Positions 1 through 8,788 of a stretch of DNA of 64,000 bases are shown here, one piece after another. The notes below the pieces were generated by a model that was not told the origin of the DNA, searched no databases, and worked only from the letters and a program-made list of their open reading frames with translations. Location: contig JANXXU010000024.1 of assembly GCA_025350465.1 (NCBI GenBank), positions 1 through 64,000 of the forward strand, written 5' to 3'. Source of the stretch: Alphaproteobacteria bacterium (GTDB lineage: Bacteria; Pseudomonadota; Alphaproteobacteria; Micropepsales; Micropepsaceae). Position 1 is the stretch's first letter. Each line of letters begins with the position of its first letter. The translations under genes and the position numbers were made by a program.

Positions 1-39
1 CAAACGGAAAACTGCAACCGCCGCTTAAGGGTCACGCAC

Positions 40-53
40 TTGACGAGTATCAA
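40..53. promoter_or_regulatory. FixK/FNR-type box upstream of the BON gene
   Basis: The sequence TTGAC-GAGT-ATCAA differs from the TTGAT-N4-ATCAA consensus at one base. Its centre lies about 60 bp before the ATG at 107. If it works as a class II activator site centred near -41.5, transcription would start near position 88, just before the ribosome binding site at 91-98. This geometry supports function, but it has not been tested. Confidence 0.6.
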
Positions 54-106
54 ACTTGAGAACTGCAGCGAGTGCCAAGAAGAAACAGCAGGAAGGAGCA
101 TGCATT

Positions 107-760
107 ATGAAAACCGATAGCGAACTCAAACGTGACGTAGAAGAGGAACTTCAATGGGATCCCGAGATCGACGCGACCGACATCGCCGTTTCGGTGAAGA
201 GCGGCGTCGTCAGTTTGACCGGATTCACTCATAGCTTCGCCGACAAAGTCGAAGCGGAGACAATCACCAAGCGAATCGCGGGCGTGCACGGCGTGGCCAA
301 CGACATCGTCTTGAGGGTACCTACGTTGGACGAGAGGCCAGATCCGGAGATCGCGCGCGATGCGGTCGCGGCGATCAAGAGCCAACTTCCCACTTCGTGG
401 GAACGCATCCAGGTGCTGGTCAAGGCCGGCTGGGTCACGCTCGAAGGCGAAGTCGAATGGAACTATTCGCGAGAACTTGCGGAAACGGCCGTGCACCGCA
501 TAAAGGGCGCCAAGGGCGTAACCAATTTCGTCAAACTCACGAGCAAGGTCGCCCCGCGCGACGTGAAGAGCCGCATCGTAGCCGCTTTTCACCGAAGTGC
601 CCAAGTCGATGCAAACCGCGTCACGGTGGAAGCGAAAGGCGGAGAGGTAACTCTCAAGGGAACGGTCCGTTCGTGGGCGGAGCGAGATGAGGCCCAACGA
701 GCCGCTTGGGCGGCGCCGGCCGTCACCAAAGTCGACAACCAAATTGCGGTGACTTGGTGA
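107..760 (+). CDS. triple BON-domain protein
   Basis: This 217-residue protein consists of three consecutive BON domains, at about residues 2-70, 76-145 and 148-216. Each has the alpha-beta-beta-alpha-beta pattern with a V-x-L-x-G strand (VSLTG, VTLEG, VTLKG). BON domains are small modules linked to envelope or osmotic stress and to phospholipid binding. No signal peptide is visible, so the protein may be cytoplasmic. The start was placed at 107 because GGAAGGAG lies at 91-98 and homology begins there; the open frame itself extends further upstream. An FNR-like box at 40-53 suggests induction at low oxygen. The exact function is unknown. Confidence 0.9.
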   Translation: MKTDSELKRDVEEELQWDPEIDATDIAVSVKSGVVSLTGFTHSFADKVEAETITKRIAGVHGVANDIVLRVPTLDERPDPEIARDAVAAIKSQLPTSWERIQVLVKAGWVTLEGEVEWNYSRELAETAVHRIKGAKGVTNFVKLTSKVAPRDVKSRIVAAFHRSAQVDANRVTVEAKGGEVTLKGTVRSWAERDEAQRAAWAAPAVTKVDNQIAVTW

Positions 761-772
761 GGTCAGGGACAA

Positions 773-828
773 GCGATGCGCATTGCACGAACGATCATGT
801 CGGATCGCGAGAAGCGAATGCGCATCGC
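773..828. repeat. 12-bp perfect inverted repeat between convergent genes
   Basis: GCGATGCGCATT at 773-784 is exactly complementary to AATGCGCATCGC at 817-828, with 32 bases between the arms. The repeat sits between the end of the BON gene (760) and the end of the oppositely oriented CRP/FNR gene (831). A bidirectional transcription stop is the simplest role, although there is no strong T run on either side. Confidence 0.6.
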
Positions 829-830
829 CT

Positions 831-1523
831 TTACTCGTTGCGACCGGTCCGTGCCTTCGCGCAGAGCCGACAGACGTCGTTCACGTATATCTCGCCGTGT
901 TTTGAGCCAACCCTTATCAGGCCACTCTTCGCGAGGGCGGTGATCGTCCGGGACACCGTCTCGATCGTAAGGCCAAGGTAGTCGCCGATTTCGGCCCGTG
1001 ACAGCGGAATATGCAGATCCGCGTCGTCTTTGGGCACCTTTGGGCCGGCACAGTTTCGCTTGCCCCTTGCCGGCAAAAATCTCATCAGGAAGGTCGCAAT
1101 GCGTTCCTCGGAGGACTTGCGACCCAAAGACATGGCATGGTCATACATAGCGCAGAATTGTTCTTCGGCTTGGTGGAGAAAGCGGCTGCGCAATGGACCG
1201 CTGGCTTCCATTTCCGCGCGCGCGTAAGCCGTCACAATTGTGTCAGTCAGCGCTTCACACGAACCGTCATAATGCCCCTCTGTAGCAAATCCGCAAAGCC
1301 AACCAGCCGGCACAATTTCGACGATCTGCCGACGCCCGTCTGAGAGCATCTTGAACACCATCAAGATGCCTTCGATGATTTCATAGATGCGGTTCGCTGG
1401 ATCGCCCGAATGAAATACAGTTTGGCGCTTGGCAATTTTCAAAGTGATGCCAATGGGCGATCGCCTGCGCACTTCCTCATTCGCAAAGACGCGTGTCGGG
1501 CCTGTGTAAGAAACGCTCGCCAC
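831..1523 (-). CDS. CRP/FNR-family regulator without N-terminal iron-sulfur cysteines (FixK-like)
   Basis: This 230-residue protein has an N-terminal cyclic-nucleotide-type beta-roll (about residues 30-120), a long dimerisation helix and a C-terminal winged helix. The recognition helix reads ETVSRTI, keeping the Glu, Ser and Arg that read TTGAT half-sites in FNR. The FNR N-terminal cysteine cluster is absent, as in FixK. A Cys-x11-Cys-Glu pair in the beta-roll is shared with the regulator at 17533. The start is a GTG at 1523. The gene stands alone, with a 171-bp upstream gap. It is a candidate FixK for the boxes in this window; its signal is unknown. Confidence 0.88.
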   Translation of the reverse strand: MASVSYTGPTRVFANEEVRRRSPIGITLKIAKRQTVFHSGDPANRIYEIIEGILMVFKMLSDGRRQIVEIVPAGWLCGFATEGHYDGSCEALTDTIVTAYARAEMEASGPLRSRFLHQAEEQFCAMYDHAMSLGRKSSEERIATFLMRFLPARGKRNCAGPKVPKDDADLHIPLSRAEIGDYLGLTIETVSRTITALAKSGLIRVGSKHGEIYVNDVCRLCAKARTGRNE

Positions 1524-1694
1524 GAAAAGAGCCTTTCCGAATCCCCACGGTACACCAAGAAACGCGGGTCTATGGCACTAGCCTCCCACGTGCCCGGCAA
1601 GGCAATACGTACTAGACCTTATTACTCGGATGACCAGGATATTTGCCTGAAACATTTGCGAATTGTTTCGGTTTTCAGCTGGTCGCCGACGGTC

Positions 1695-3221
1695 CTAGGT
1701 GGAAACGCCCAAATGGGCGACGGCTGAATCCGTGACGCTCGCCGCGTCGCCGCTCGCGTCGATGTGGTGCCAGGCAACATGCCCGATATCGTAGGTCAGT
1801 TGCTTGTGCAGGACGGCGACGTCAGCATCCGAGACATCGCCACGGCGCGCCGTGAGGCGCCGTTCTAGCATTTGTCGCGGCGCTTCGAGCCAAATGCCGT
1901 CGAAGCGAATGTGCAACGCCTTCGCCAGTACGCTCATGGCGTGGCGCTCCTCTTCCCGCGCGAACACAGCATCGACGATTGCGGACTGACCTGACGAGAG
2001 CGCCGCGCGCGCCAATTCCTCAAGTTTCGCGTATGTCGCTGCGGTCGCTTCAAGCGTATAGGCGGCAATGGGCAATCGCTCGTCCAGTTCTTTGCCGGCG
2101 AGGCGTTTGCGAATCTCATCCGTTCGCAAATGAAGGGCGCCCGGTGCAGCTCCAATCCGCCAGGCAACGTCCTTCGCCAAAGACGATTTCCCTGTGCCGG
2201 AGAAACCTCCGATCGCGACCAATCGAGGCGGTTGGACTTCGCCCAATTGACGCGCGAGACCGAGATAACGCCGCGCCGCGTCGACGCCGCCGGGCTTGCG
2301 CGCCTCCGTCTTCGCACGGATTTCCGCTCGCAACATCAAATAGAGCGGCAAAGCTTTGAGGCTTTGTGCGGCATCGACCCAGCTCTCGAGGCGCATGAAC
2401 CACGAATTCAACCCGCAATTGGCAAGACGCGGCAGAGCGCGCGCGAGCAAATCCATGAACAAGAACGCGATGTCGTAGAGAGGCGGTATCGTCGCATAGA
2501 AGTCGTCGAACTCGATGCAGTCGAACAATGTCGGCCGGCCGTCGTCGAGAAAAACGTTGCCCAAATGCATATCGCCGTGACAATGGCGCACGTCGCTCGA
2601 CTGGCGCGCGAGCACGGCCGCACAGGCGGCGCGCAGCCTTTCGCGCGAGGCAACGGCCTCTTCGACATTTGCGGGAGAGAAAATCGCTGGCGTTTGCGAG
2701 CGCAAGTCGCGCGTATTTTCGTCGGCGATCCGTGCGACTGCAGCCGGCCAGTTGTAAGGAACAACACGTTCTGCACGCTCGTGGAAATCCGCGACGTGAG
2801 CCGCCAATTCCTTGATCAGCGCGTCATCGAGTTGCCCTCGATCCCCGCGTTCACTCAGCAACGCGTCGCTCGCGAAACGACGCATCTCAAGCAGCCAATC
2901 GACGATCCGGCCTTCGCCGTCCAGATTGAAAGTGGCCTCGCGCGATTGCGCGATCGGTAGCGTTCGCAAATATAGGTGCGGCGCCGTCCTGCGATTGAGG
3001 CGCAATTCGCGCTCGAGCGCTTCGCGCCGCTGCTCCAGCGTCGAGAAATCCAGGTAACCGAGGTCGACCGCCTTCTTGAGTTTGTAAGCGCGCTCGCCGA
3101 CCAGAAACACGAATGCAGCGTGTGTTTCGACAACCTCCGGCGCTGTCCGCCAGGGGCCGCCACGTCTCAGCCATTCGATCACGAAAGACTGCGAGATCGC
3201 CGGCCAATCGGCGTTGAACAT
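1695..3221 (-). CDS. APH-like kinase fused to a P-loop AAA/kinase domain
   Basis: This 508-residue protein joins two domains. The N-terminal part resembles aminoglycoside phosphotransferases, with a catalytic-loop motif HCHGDMHLGN and the metal-binding DCIEFDD. The C-terminal part, from about residue 335, is a small P-loop kinase with Walker A GGFSGTGKS. This architecture is a conserved family in proteobacteria, usually annotated as a bifunctional aminoglycoside phosphotransferase/ATP-binding protein. Its true substrate is not established, and antibiotic resistance should not be assumed. The ATG start at 3221 gives full domain coverage. It lies upstream of the CRP/FNR gene on the same strand but is separated from it by 171 bp. 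Confidence 0.85.
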   Translation of the reverse strand: MFNADWPAISQSFVIEWLRRGGPWRTAPEVVETHAAFVFLVGERAYKLKKAVDLGYLDFSTLEQRREALERELRLNRRTAPHLYLRTLPIAQSREATFNLDGEGRIVDWLLEMRRFASDALLSERGDRGQLDDALIKELAAHVADFHERAERVVPYNWPAAVARIADENTRDLRSQTPAIFSPANVEEAVASRERLRAACAAVLARQSSDVRHCHGDMHLGNVFLDDGRPTLFDCIEFDDFYATIPPLYDIAFLFMDLLARALPRLANCGLNSWFMRLESWVDAAQSLKALPLYLMLRAEIRAKTEARKPGGVDAARRYLGLARQLGEVQPPRLVAIGGFSGTGKSSLAKDVAWRIGAAPGALHLRTDEIRKRLAGKELDERLPIAAYTLEATAATYAKLEELARAALSSGQSAIVDAVFAREEERHAMSVLAKALHIRFDGIWLEAPRQMLERRLTARRGDVSDADVAVLHKQLTYDIGHVAWHHIDASGDAASVTDSAVAHLGVST

Positions 3222-3316
3222 GCTGTCAGCGCCGTCGCTCAGTGGTTTTTCCCATCGAAATGTTCATTGGAACGCTTGGCGTCGGCTCCGGTGGCATGCA
3301 CGGTTCGCTACTGCCC

Positions 3317-3736
3317 TTAGCGCATGTGCTCCCAAAGTTCTCGCTCTTCGTCGAGACGATCCTGTTCACACCCCTTGATGGCACCGCGGGTCACGACCCC
3401 GAGAATCTTGCCGCCCTTCGCTACGGGCACGTGGCGAAACCCGCCGTCCCACATCAGGCGAAGCGCGTCGATGGCCATTTTGTCGGGCGGCATAGTGACA
3501 GGACTGGGTGTCATCACGGTGCCGAGCTTCGTTTTTTCAGCACCATGGCCATTGGCCAGCACGCGACAAACGGCGTCACGACCCGTGAAGATGCCGATGA
3601 GGCGGCCGTCGTCATCGGTGACTAAGACCGAACCGACGCCTCGCTCGCGCATGCGCTCGCACGCGTGTTTGACCGTAGTGTCCGAAGGCAGCATCAGGGG
3701 GTGTTGATTGTAGACGATGTCCGAAAGTCTTCTCAT
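3317..3736 (-). CDS. CBS-domain pair protein
   Basis: This 139-residue protein contains two CBS motifs (about residues 8-60 and 70-125) forming one Bateman module, which in other proteins binds adenine nucleotides and senses energy state. There is no attached catalytic domain. The start at 3736 is preceded by GGAGAAG, while the longer open frame lacks this support. A near-consensus FNR box lies about 200 bp upstream (3939-3952). Together with the neighbouring alcohol dehydrogenase and cbb3 genes, this suggests a role at low oxygen. The partner protein is unknown. Confidence 0.88.
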   Translation of the reverse strand: MRRLSDIVYNQHPLMLPSDTTVKHACERMRERGVGSVLVTDDDGRLIGIFTGRDAVCRVLANGHGAEKTKLGTVMTPSPVTMPPDKMAIDALRLMWDGGFRHVPVAKGGKILGVVTRGAIKGCEQDRLDEERELWEHMR

Positions 3737-4067
3737 GGGATCTTCTCCAGCTAGGCGGGCCTTTCCTCGACCAAGACGACGCGTTGAAAGAACATCACGA
3801 GTCCAAAAAAGAGCGAACGAAGCCCAACCGGCCACGTTCAAACGGGAATGCACGAGCGCAAGGCTCTGGTCGTGGCTCCGTGCCGTCCGCTCGCCGAAGA
3901 ATCTGAACGCAGACTAACGTCCACGTTGCCGCCACCATTTGAGCCACATCAAGGAATGAAACGTTTGCAGCCTTTAATCACACCGGAGCCCTCCAAGTTG
4001 GACCTGCAGCGGCAATCGCCGGCCGGGCGTGGTGCGTTCACCTTGCGCAAAATGCGACTCTCTGCTC
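3737..4067. other. intergenic region between the CBS and alcohol dehydrogenase genes
   Basis: These 331 bases separate the start of the CBS gene from the end of the alcohol dehydrogenase gene, both on the minus strand. The region presumably holds the CBS promoter and contains the FNR-like box at 3939-3952. I see no convincing small gene in it. Confidence 0.5.
3939..3952. promoter_or_regulatory. FixK/FNR-type box upstream of the CBS gene
   Basis: TTGAG-CCAC-ATCAA matches the TTGAT-N4-ATCAA consensus with one mismatch. It lies 203 bp before the CBS start codon, which is far for direct class II activation unless the leader is long. It is a plausible but unproven site. Confidence 0.45.
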
Positions 4068-5063
4068 TCACGGAATGAGAACGGCGGCGCCGGTAAGGCG
4101 CCCATCGCGCAAATCCGCGAGCGCGTCATTCGCGCGCTCGAGAGAATAGGGAGTGGTCTTCGCGCGCAACCCGACACGCGGGGCAAGCGACAGGAACTCT
4201 GCGGCGTCGGCGCGCGTCAGATTGGCAACCGAACACACATCGCGCTCTTCCCACAGCAACCGGTATGGAAACGCCGGGATGTCCGACATGTGGATGCCGC
4301 CGCACACGACGCGCCCGCCTTTCCTCACGGCGGCCAGCGCGACCGGAACGAGCGCGCCGACCGGCGCAAATATGATCGCCGCATCGAGTGTCTCCGGCGG
4401 CTGTTCGCCGGAGACACCGGCCCAAACGCAACCGAGTTCGCGCGCCAGCGACTGCGCCGGAGCGTCGCCTGAACGCGTGAACGCATAAACGCGCCGCCCC
4501 TGCCATGCGGCGACCTGCGCAATCAAATGCGCGGCGGCGCCGAAGCCATAGATGCCGAGCGTTTTGCCGTTGCCCGCTTTCACCAGGGCGCGCCAACCGA
4601 TAAGCCCCGCACAGAGCAACGGTGCCGCTTCCGCATCGGGCATGTTCTCCGGCAATCGAAACGCATAGTGTGCGTCCACCGTCACGTGGCTCGCGAAACC
4701 ACCGTCGCGCGTGTAGCCGGTGAAGGTCGGCAGGTCGCAAAGATTTTCGTGCCCCGAAAGACAATAGCTGCAGGTCTGGCACGTGCCGCCCAGCCAGGGG
4801 ACGCCGACGCGATCGCCGACCCTAAATTGCCTAACGCCAGTGCCGAGCGCCTCGATCACGCCAACGATTTCATGTCCGGGTACTATCGGTAGTTTTAGAT
4901 TGGGCAGATCGCCATCGACGATGTGCAGATCGGTGCGGCACACCGCGCATGCCGAAATCCGAACGAGCACTTCCCCGGCTAACGGCTTCGGCGTCGCCCG
5001 CTCCTCGAGCTGCAACGGATTTCCAAGAGCGTGGAGCACCATGGCGCGCATGGCACGGTACAT
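4068..5063 (-). CDS. zinc-dependent alcohol dehydrogenase
   Basis: This medium-chain dehydrogenase of about 331 residues has catalytic-zinc residues in CAVCRTD and GHE, four structural-zinc cysteines in the CQTC-to-NLC stretch, and a Rossmann fold with GIYGFGAAA. It should interconvert alcohols and aldehydes using NAD(P). Several ATGs lie close together (5063, 5051, 5042). I chose 5063; the longer open frame to 5267 would run over the FNR box. It is divergent from ccoN and shares the 278-bp gap with its perfect FixK/FNR box at 5218-5231, so hypoxic or fermentative expression is likely. Confidence 0.88.
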   Translation of the reverse strand: MYRAMRAMVLHALGNPLQLEERATPKPLAGEVLVRISACAVCRTDLHIVDGDLPNLKLPIVPGHEIVGVIEALGTGVRQFRVGDRVGVPWLGGTCQTCSYCLSGHENLCDLPTFTGYTRDGGFASHVTVDAHYAFRLPENMPDAEAAPLLCAGLIGWRALVKAGNGKTLGIYGFGAAAHLIAQVAAWQGRRVYAFTRSGDAPAQSLARELGCVWAGVSGEQPPETLDAAIIFAPVGALVPVALAAVRKGGRVVCGGIHMSDIPAFPYRLLWEERDVCSVANLTRADAAEFLSLAPRVGLRAKTTPYSLERANDALADLRDGRLTGAAVLIP

Positions 5064-5217
5064 AACATGTCTCAATCGGCCGCGATCAGGTGGAAGAGTG
5101 GTCGGCATGCCGCGTGACCAGCCGCCTAAATCAATTCGTCTTGATCGGCCGGCCACCGTCCAACCTGTTGACGCCGTGGTGCGAACGCGGGCGCGATAAA
5201 CGGCCACATGCCACGAC

Positions 5218-5231
5218 TTGATCCAGATCAA
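5218..5231. promoter_or_regulatory. perfect FixK/FNR box in the ccoN-adh divergent promoter region
   Basis: TTGAT-CCAG-ATCAA is a perfect palindromic anaerobox. Its centre is about 117 bp before the ccoN start codon and about 160 bp before the adh start. FixK or FNR control of ccoNOQP is well established in alphaproteobacteria, so this is very likely the main activator site of the oxidase operon. Confidence 0.85.
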
Positions 5232-5341
5232 AGCGTGATTCTCCCACGCGGTGATGGTGCTTCGCATGTGCGAGCGCCGTCACCTGAGCTCGCGTTCCTG
5301 AGGAATCTTGCCAAGACGGCAAACAAAGAGGGCGCCACCCC

Positions 5342-6988
5342 GTGCAAACTGAGGCTCACGCCAAGAACGATCCGCGCTGGGATATGCTTTTCGCCCCCGC
5401 GATCTTCGTGGTCGCGTTCCTTCTGGCGTTTGTTGCCGCGGCCAAGAGCCCCGAGCCCCAGATGCAGATACAGGCGTGGACGTTTCTCGCGGCGACGGCC
5501 CTCGTCCTCGTCTGGTGGGTGCGCCGCTATGCCGAGGGCATTCCGGCGGACGATTCGTCGCCATACGCCAACGACGTGATCAAAGCCGGCGTCATCGCCG
5601 CGATGTTCTGGGGCATCGCCGGCATGCTCGTCGGCCTGATCATCGCGTTGCAGCTCGCCTTCCCGAACATATTTTATTTCCCGGATCTGCCGTTCACGAA
5701 TTTTGGACGTATGCGACCGCTGCATACTTCGGCGGTGATTTTTGCATTCGGCGGCAACGTACTGATCGCGACGTCGTTCTATGTCGTACAGCGTACCTGT
5801 CACGCGCGCCTTGCGGGCGGAGTCTGGTCTTGGTTCGTATTCTGGGGCTATCAGATTTTCATCCTGATAGCGGGCACAGGCTATCTAATCGGCGTGACGC
5901 AGGCGCGCGAATATGCCGAGCCCGAATGGTACGCCGATCTGTGGCTCACGCTTGTCTGGGTCACTTATCTACTCGTTTTCCTGGGCACGATTTGGAAGCG
6001 CAAAGAGCCCCATATCTACGTCGCGAACTGGTTTTATCTCGCCTTCATCGTGACGATCGCGATGCTCCATATCGTCAACAACCTTGCCGTTCCGATCTCA
6101 TGGCTCAGCACCAAGAGCTATTCCGCCTTCTCGGGTGTCCAAGACGCGCTGATACAGTGGTGGTACGGTCATAACGCGGTCGGTTTTTTCCTCACGGCCG
6201 GCTTTCTTGCCATTATGTATTACTTCATTCCCAAACAGGCGCAGAGGCCGGTTTATTCGTACCGCCTGTCGATCGTGCACTTCTGGAGTTTGATTTTCAT
6301 CTACATCTGGGCCGGCCCCCACCACTTGCATTACACGGCCTTGCCCAACTGGGCGCAGACACTCGGCATGACGTTCTCGATCATGCTGTGGATGCCGTCC
6401 TGGGGCGGCATGATCAATGGCCTCATGACACTCTCAGGCGCCTGGGACAAGCTCAGAACCGATCCGATCCTGCGCATGCTCGTCGTCTCGGTCGCCTTCT
6501 ACGGCATGTCGACGTTCGAGGGCCCTGTCATGTCGATCAAAGCCGTGAATTCGCTCTCGCACTACACCGATTGGACGATCGGCCACGTACATTCGGGCGC
6601 TCTCGGTTGGGTCGGCTTCGTCAGCTTCGGTGCGCTCTATTGCCTCGTGCCGTGGCTGTGGAAGCGCGAGCGCCTCTATTCAACCGCGCTGGTCGAATGG
6701 CACTTCTGGATCTCGACGATCGGCATCGTCTTCTACATCACCTCGATGTGGGTGTCGGGCATCATGCAAGGCCTGATGTGGCGCGCCTACAATGAGTTCG
6801 GCTTCCTCGAATATTCGTTCGTGGAGACCGTCGCGGCGATGCATCCCTATTACGTCATCCGCGCGTTCGGCGGTCTGCTCTATCTCTCCGGTACATTGAT
6901 CATGGCTTACAATTTGTGGCGCACGGCGCGCGGCGACATTCGTCTTGCCGAGCCGCTGGCCTTGAAACCGCAACTGGCAACGGCGTAG
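5342..6988 (+). CDS. ccoN: cbb3-type cytochrome c oxidase catalytic subunit I
   Basis: This 548-residue polytopic membrane protein is the haem-copper subunit of the high-affinity cbb3 oxidase. The metal-ligand histidines are visible in [22 protein letters not shown] and IGHVHSG. It reduces oxygen using electrons from the CcoO and CcoP haems and pumps protons. The start is a GTG at 5342, preceded by a GAGGG stretch. An internal ATG at 5384 is the alternative, but it would cut the N terminus. It is the first gene of ccoNOQP-GHIS, and the perfect FNR box is upstream. Confidence 0.97.
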   Translation: MQTEAHAKNDPRWDMLFAPAIFVVAFLLAFVAAAKSPEPQMQIQAWTFLAATALVLVWWVRRYAEGIPADDSSPYANDVIKAGVIAAMFWGIAGMLVGLIIALQLAFPNIFYFPDLPFTNFGRMRPLHTSAVIFAFGGNVLIATSFYVVQRTCHARLAGGVWSWFVFWGYQIFILIAGTGYLIGVTQAREYAEPEWYADLWLTLVWVTYLLVFLGTIWKRKEPHIYVANWFYLAFIVTIAMLHIVNNLAVPISWLSTKSYSAFSGVQDALIQWWYGHNAVGFFLTAGFLAIMYYFIPKQAQRPVYSYRLSIVHFWSLIFIYIWAGPHHLHYTALPNWAQTLGMTFSIMLWMPSWGGMINGLMTLSGAWDKLRTDPILRMLVVSVAFYGMSTFEGPVMSIKAVNSLSHYTDWTIGHVHSGALGWVGFVSFGALYCLVPWLWKRERLYSTALVEWHFWISTIGIVFYITSMWVSGIMQGLMWRAYNEFGFLEYSFVETVAAMHPYYVIRAFGGLLYLSGTLIMAYNLWRTARGDIRLAEPLALKPQLATA

Positions 6989-6997
6989 GGGCGAAGC

Positions 6998-7729
6998 ATG
7001 TTCGATCACGGCATCCTTGAGCGTCATTCGCTGCTCCTCGTCGTCGGCATTTTGATCGTCGTGGCGATCGGCGGTATCGTCGAGATTGCGCCGCTCTTCT
7101 ATCTCGAGAGCACGATTGAAAAGGTCCAGGGCATGCGGCCCTACACGCCGCTCGAACTCGCGGGCCGCGCGATCTATATGCGCGAGGGCTGTTACCTCTG
7201 CCATAGCCAAATGATCCGCCCATTGCGCGATGAAGTGGAGCGCTACGGCCACTACAGCCTTGCCGCGGAGAGCATGTACGATCATCCGTTTCAATGGGGC
7301 TCGAAGCGCACCGGCCCGGATCTGGCGCGGGTCGGCGGCAAATATTCCGACGAATGGCATCGCGCTCATTTGGCGGATCCGCGCTCAGTTGTGCCGGAAT
7401 CGGTGATGCCGCCTTACGTGTTCCTCGAGAAGAACGAATTGCGCTTCGACGATATTGCCGACTCGCTCAGGGCTAATCGCATTGTGGGCGTGCCATATAC
7501 GGAAGATATGATCGCCAACGCACGCGCCGACTTGATCGCGCAGGCAATGCCCGACGCCAACGGCGTGGACGCATTCCAGAAGCGTTACCCCAAAGCGTCG
7601 GCGCGCGATTTCGACGGCGACCCGAAACGCATCAGCGAAATGGACGCACTCATCGCTTATCTCCAGATGCTAGGCACGTTGGTCGATTTTTCCACCTACA
7701 AAGCCGATGCACCTGAAAATCGGAGGTAA
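6998..7729 (+). CDS. ccoO: cbb3-type oxidase monohaem subunit II
   Basis: This 243-residue membrane-anchored c-type cytochrome has an N-terminal transmembrane helix (about residues 12-32) and a single haem motif CYLCH, with a distal methionine candidate near SVMPPY. It passes electrons from CcoP to the CcoN active site in the periplasm. It begins 9 bp after ccoN and is in the standard operon order. The length is normal for the family. Confidence 0.97.
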   Translation: MFDHGILERHSLLLVVGILIVVAIGGIVEIAPLFYLESTIEKVQGMRPYTPLELAGRAIYMREGCYLCHSQMIRPLRDEVERYGHYSLAAESMYDHPFQWGSKRTGPDLARVGGKYSDEWHRAHLADPRSVVPESVMPPYVFLEKNELRFDDIADSLRANRIVGVPYTEDMIANARADLIAQAMPDANGVDAFQKRYPKASARDFDGDPKRISEMDALIAYLQMLGTLVDFSTYKADAPENRR

Positions 7730-7732
7730 GCG

Positions 7733-7888
7733 ATGAACTACGAAACGATTTCGACCTTCGCCACCAGCTGGGGTCTCGTTTACCTGATGGTGCTGTTCGT
7801 TGGTGTCGCCGTTTACGCATTCTGGCCGCGCAATAAGGACAAGTTCGACAAAGCCGCGCGCATGCCGCTCGAAGAGGATGACCGGTGA
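7733..7888 (+). CDS. ccoQ: cbb3-type oxidase small subunit CcoQ
   Basis: This 51-residue protein has one transmembrane helix (about residues 14-31) followed by the WPRNKDKFD-type polar tail and an acidic end typical of CcoQ. It stabilises the oxidase complex. CGGAGG at 7721-7726 precedes the ATG, 3 bp after ccoO. Its stop codon overlaps the ATG of ccoP. Confidence 0.93.
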   Translation: MNYETISTFATSWGLVYLMVLFVGVAVYAFWPRNKDKFDKAARMPLEEDDR

Positions 7889-8760
7889 TGGTCGGCAAGA
7901 AGAAAGGAGTCGACGAATTCTCCGGCACCGAAACGACGGGCCATGAGTGGGACGGCATTCGCGAATTGGACACGCCGCTGCCGCGCTGGTGGCTCTGGGT
8001 GTTTTACGCGACGATCGTCTGGGCATTCGGCTATTGGATTCTCTATCCCTCATGGCCGACGCTGAGCGGCTATATGCCCGGCATTCTGCATCAGTCGCAA
8101 CGCGCCGATGTCGAGCAGGCTGTACTCGAACTCAGATCGAAGCGTGAAGAAATGGGGAAAATGCTGGGCACCGCGACCCTGGAGCAGATCGAAGCGGACC
8201 CCAACCTTTTTCAATTCGCTCGCGAAGCCGGCAAGTCGGTTTTTGGCGATAACTGCGCGACATGTCACGGCTCGGGTGCACAAGGCTTCAAAGGTTATCC
8301 CAACCTGAACGACGACGTTTGGCTTTGGGGCGGAAAACTCGAGGACATCAAGCACACGATTCAAGTCGGCGTGCGCTCGACGAGCCCAGACACGCGCCAA
8401 TCGCAGATGCCGGCCTTCGGCCGCGATGCAATGCTTGAGTCCAAACAGATCGACGATCTTGTCGAGTACGTCGTTTCCCTTGCAGGTCGTCCTGCAAACA
8501 CAGAGGCCGTGGGGCGCGCACGGCAGACATTCAAAGAGCAGTGCGCCGTGTGCCACGGCGAAGACGGTAAGGGCAAACGTGAGTTGGGCGCGCCCAATCT
8601 GACTGACACGGAGTGGCTCTATGGTGGGGAGCGTTCGGACATTCGTGCGCAGATCGTCACGGGGCGCGGTGGTGTGATGCCGACCTGGGGCTCACGCCTC
8701 GATCCGATGACGATCGATGCGCTCGCGGTCTACGTGCACAGCCTCGGCGGCGGTGAATAG
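7888..8760 (+). CDS. ccoP: cbb3-type oxidase dihaem subunit III
   Basis: This 290-residue dihaem cytochrome c has one membrane helix near residues 32-52 and two haem c motifs, CATCH and CAVCH. It receives electrons from the bc1 complex through soluble cytochrome and hands them to CcoO. The ATG at 7888 overlaps the ccoQ stop codon (TGATG). A GTG one codon earlier is also possible. Confidence 0.97.
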   Translation: MVGKKKGVDEFSGTETTGHEWDGIRELDTPLPRWWLWVFYATIVWAFGYWILYPSWPTLSGYMPGILHQSQRADVEQAVLELRSKREEMGKMLGTATLEQIEADPNLFQFAREAGKSVFGDNCATCHGSGAQGFKGYPNLNDDVWLWGGKLEDIKHTIQVGVRSTSPDTRQSQMPAFGRDAMLESKQIDDLVEYVVSLAGRPANTEAVGRARQTFKEQCAVCHGEDGKGKRELGAPNLTDTEWLYGGERSDIRAQIVTGRGGVMPTWGSRLDPMTIDALAVYVHSLGGGE

Positions 8761-8788
8761 AAAGGTCGCGCGAGCGAGTCTCGGCGTC

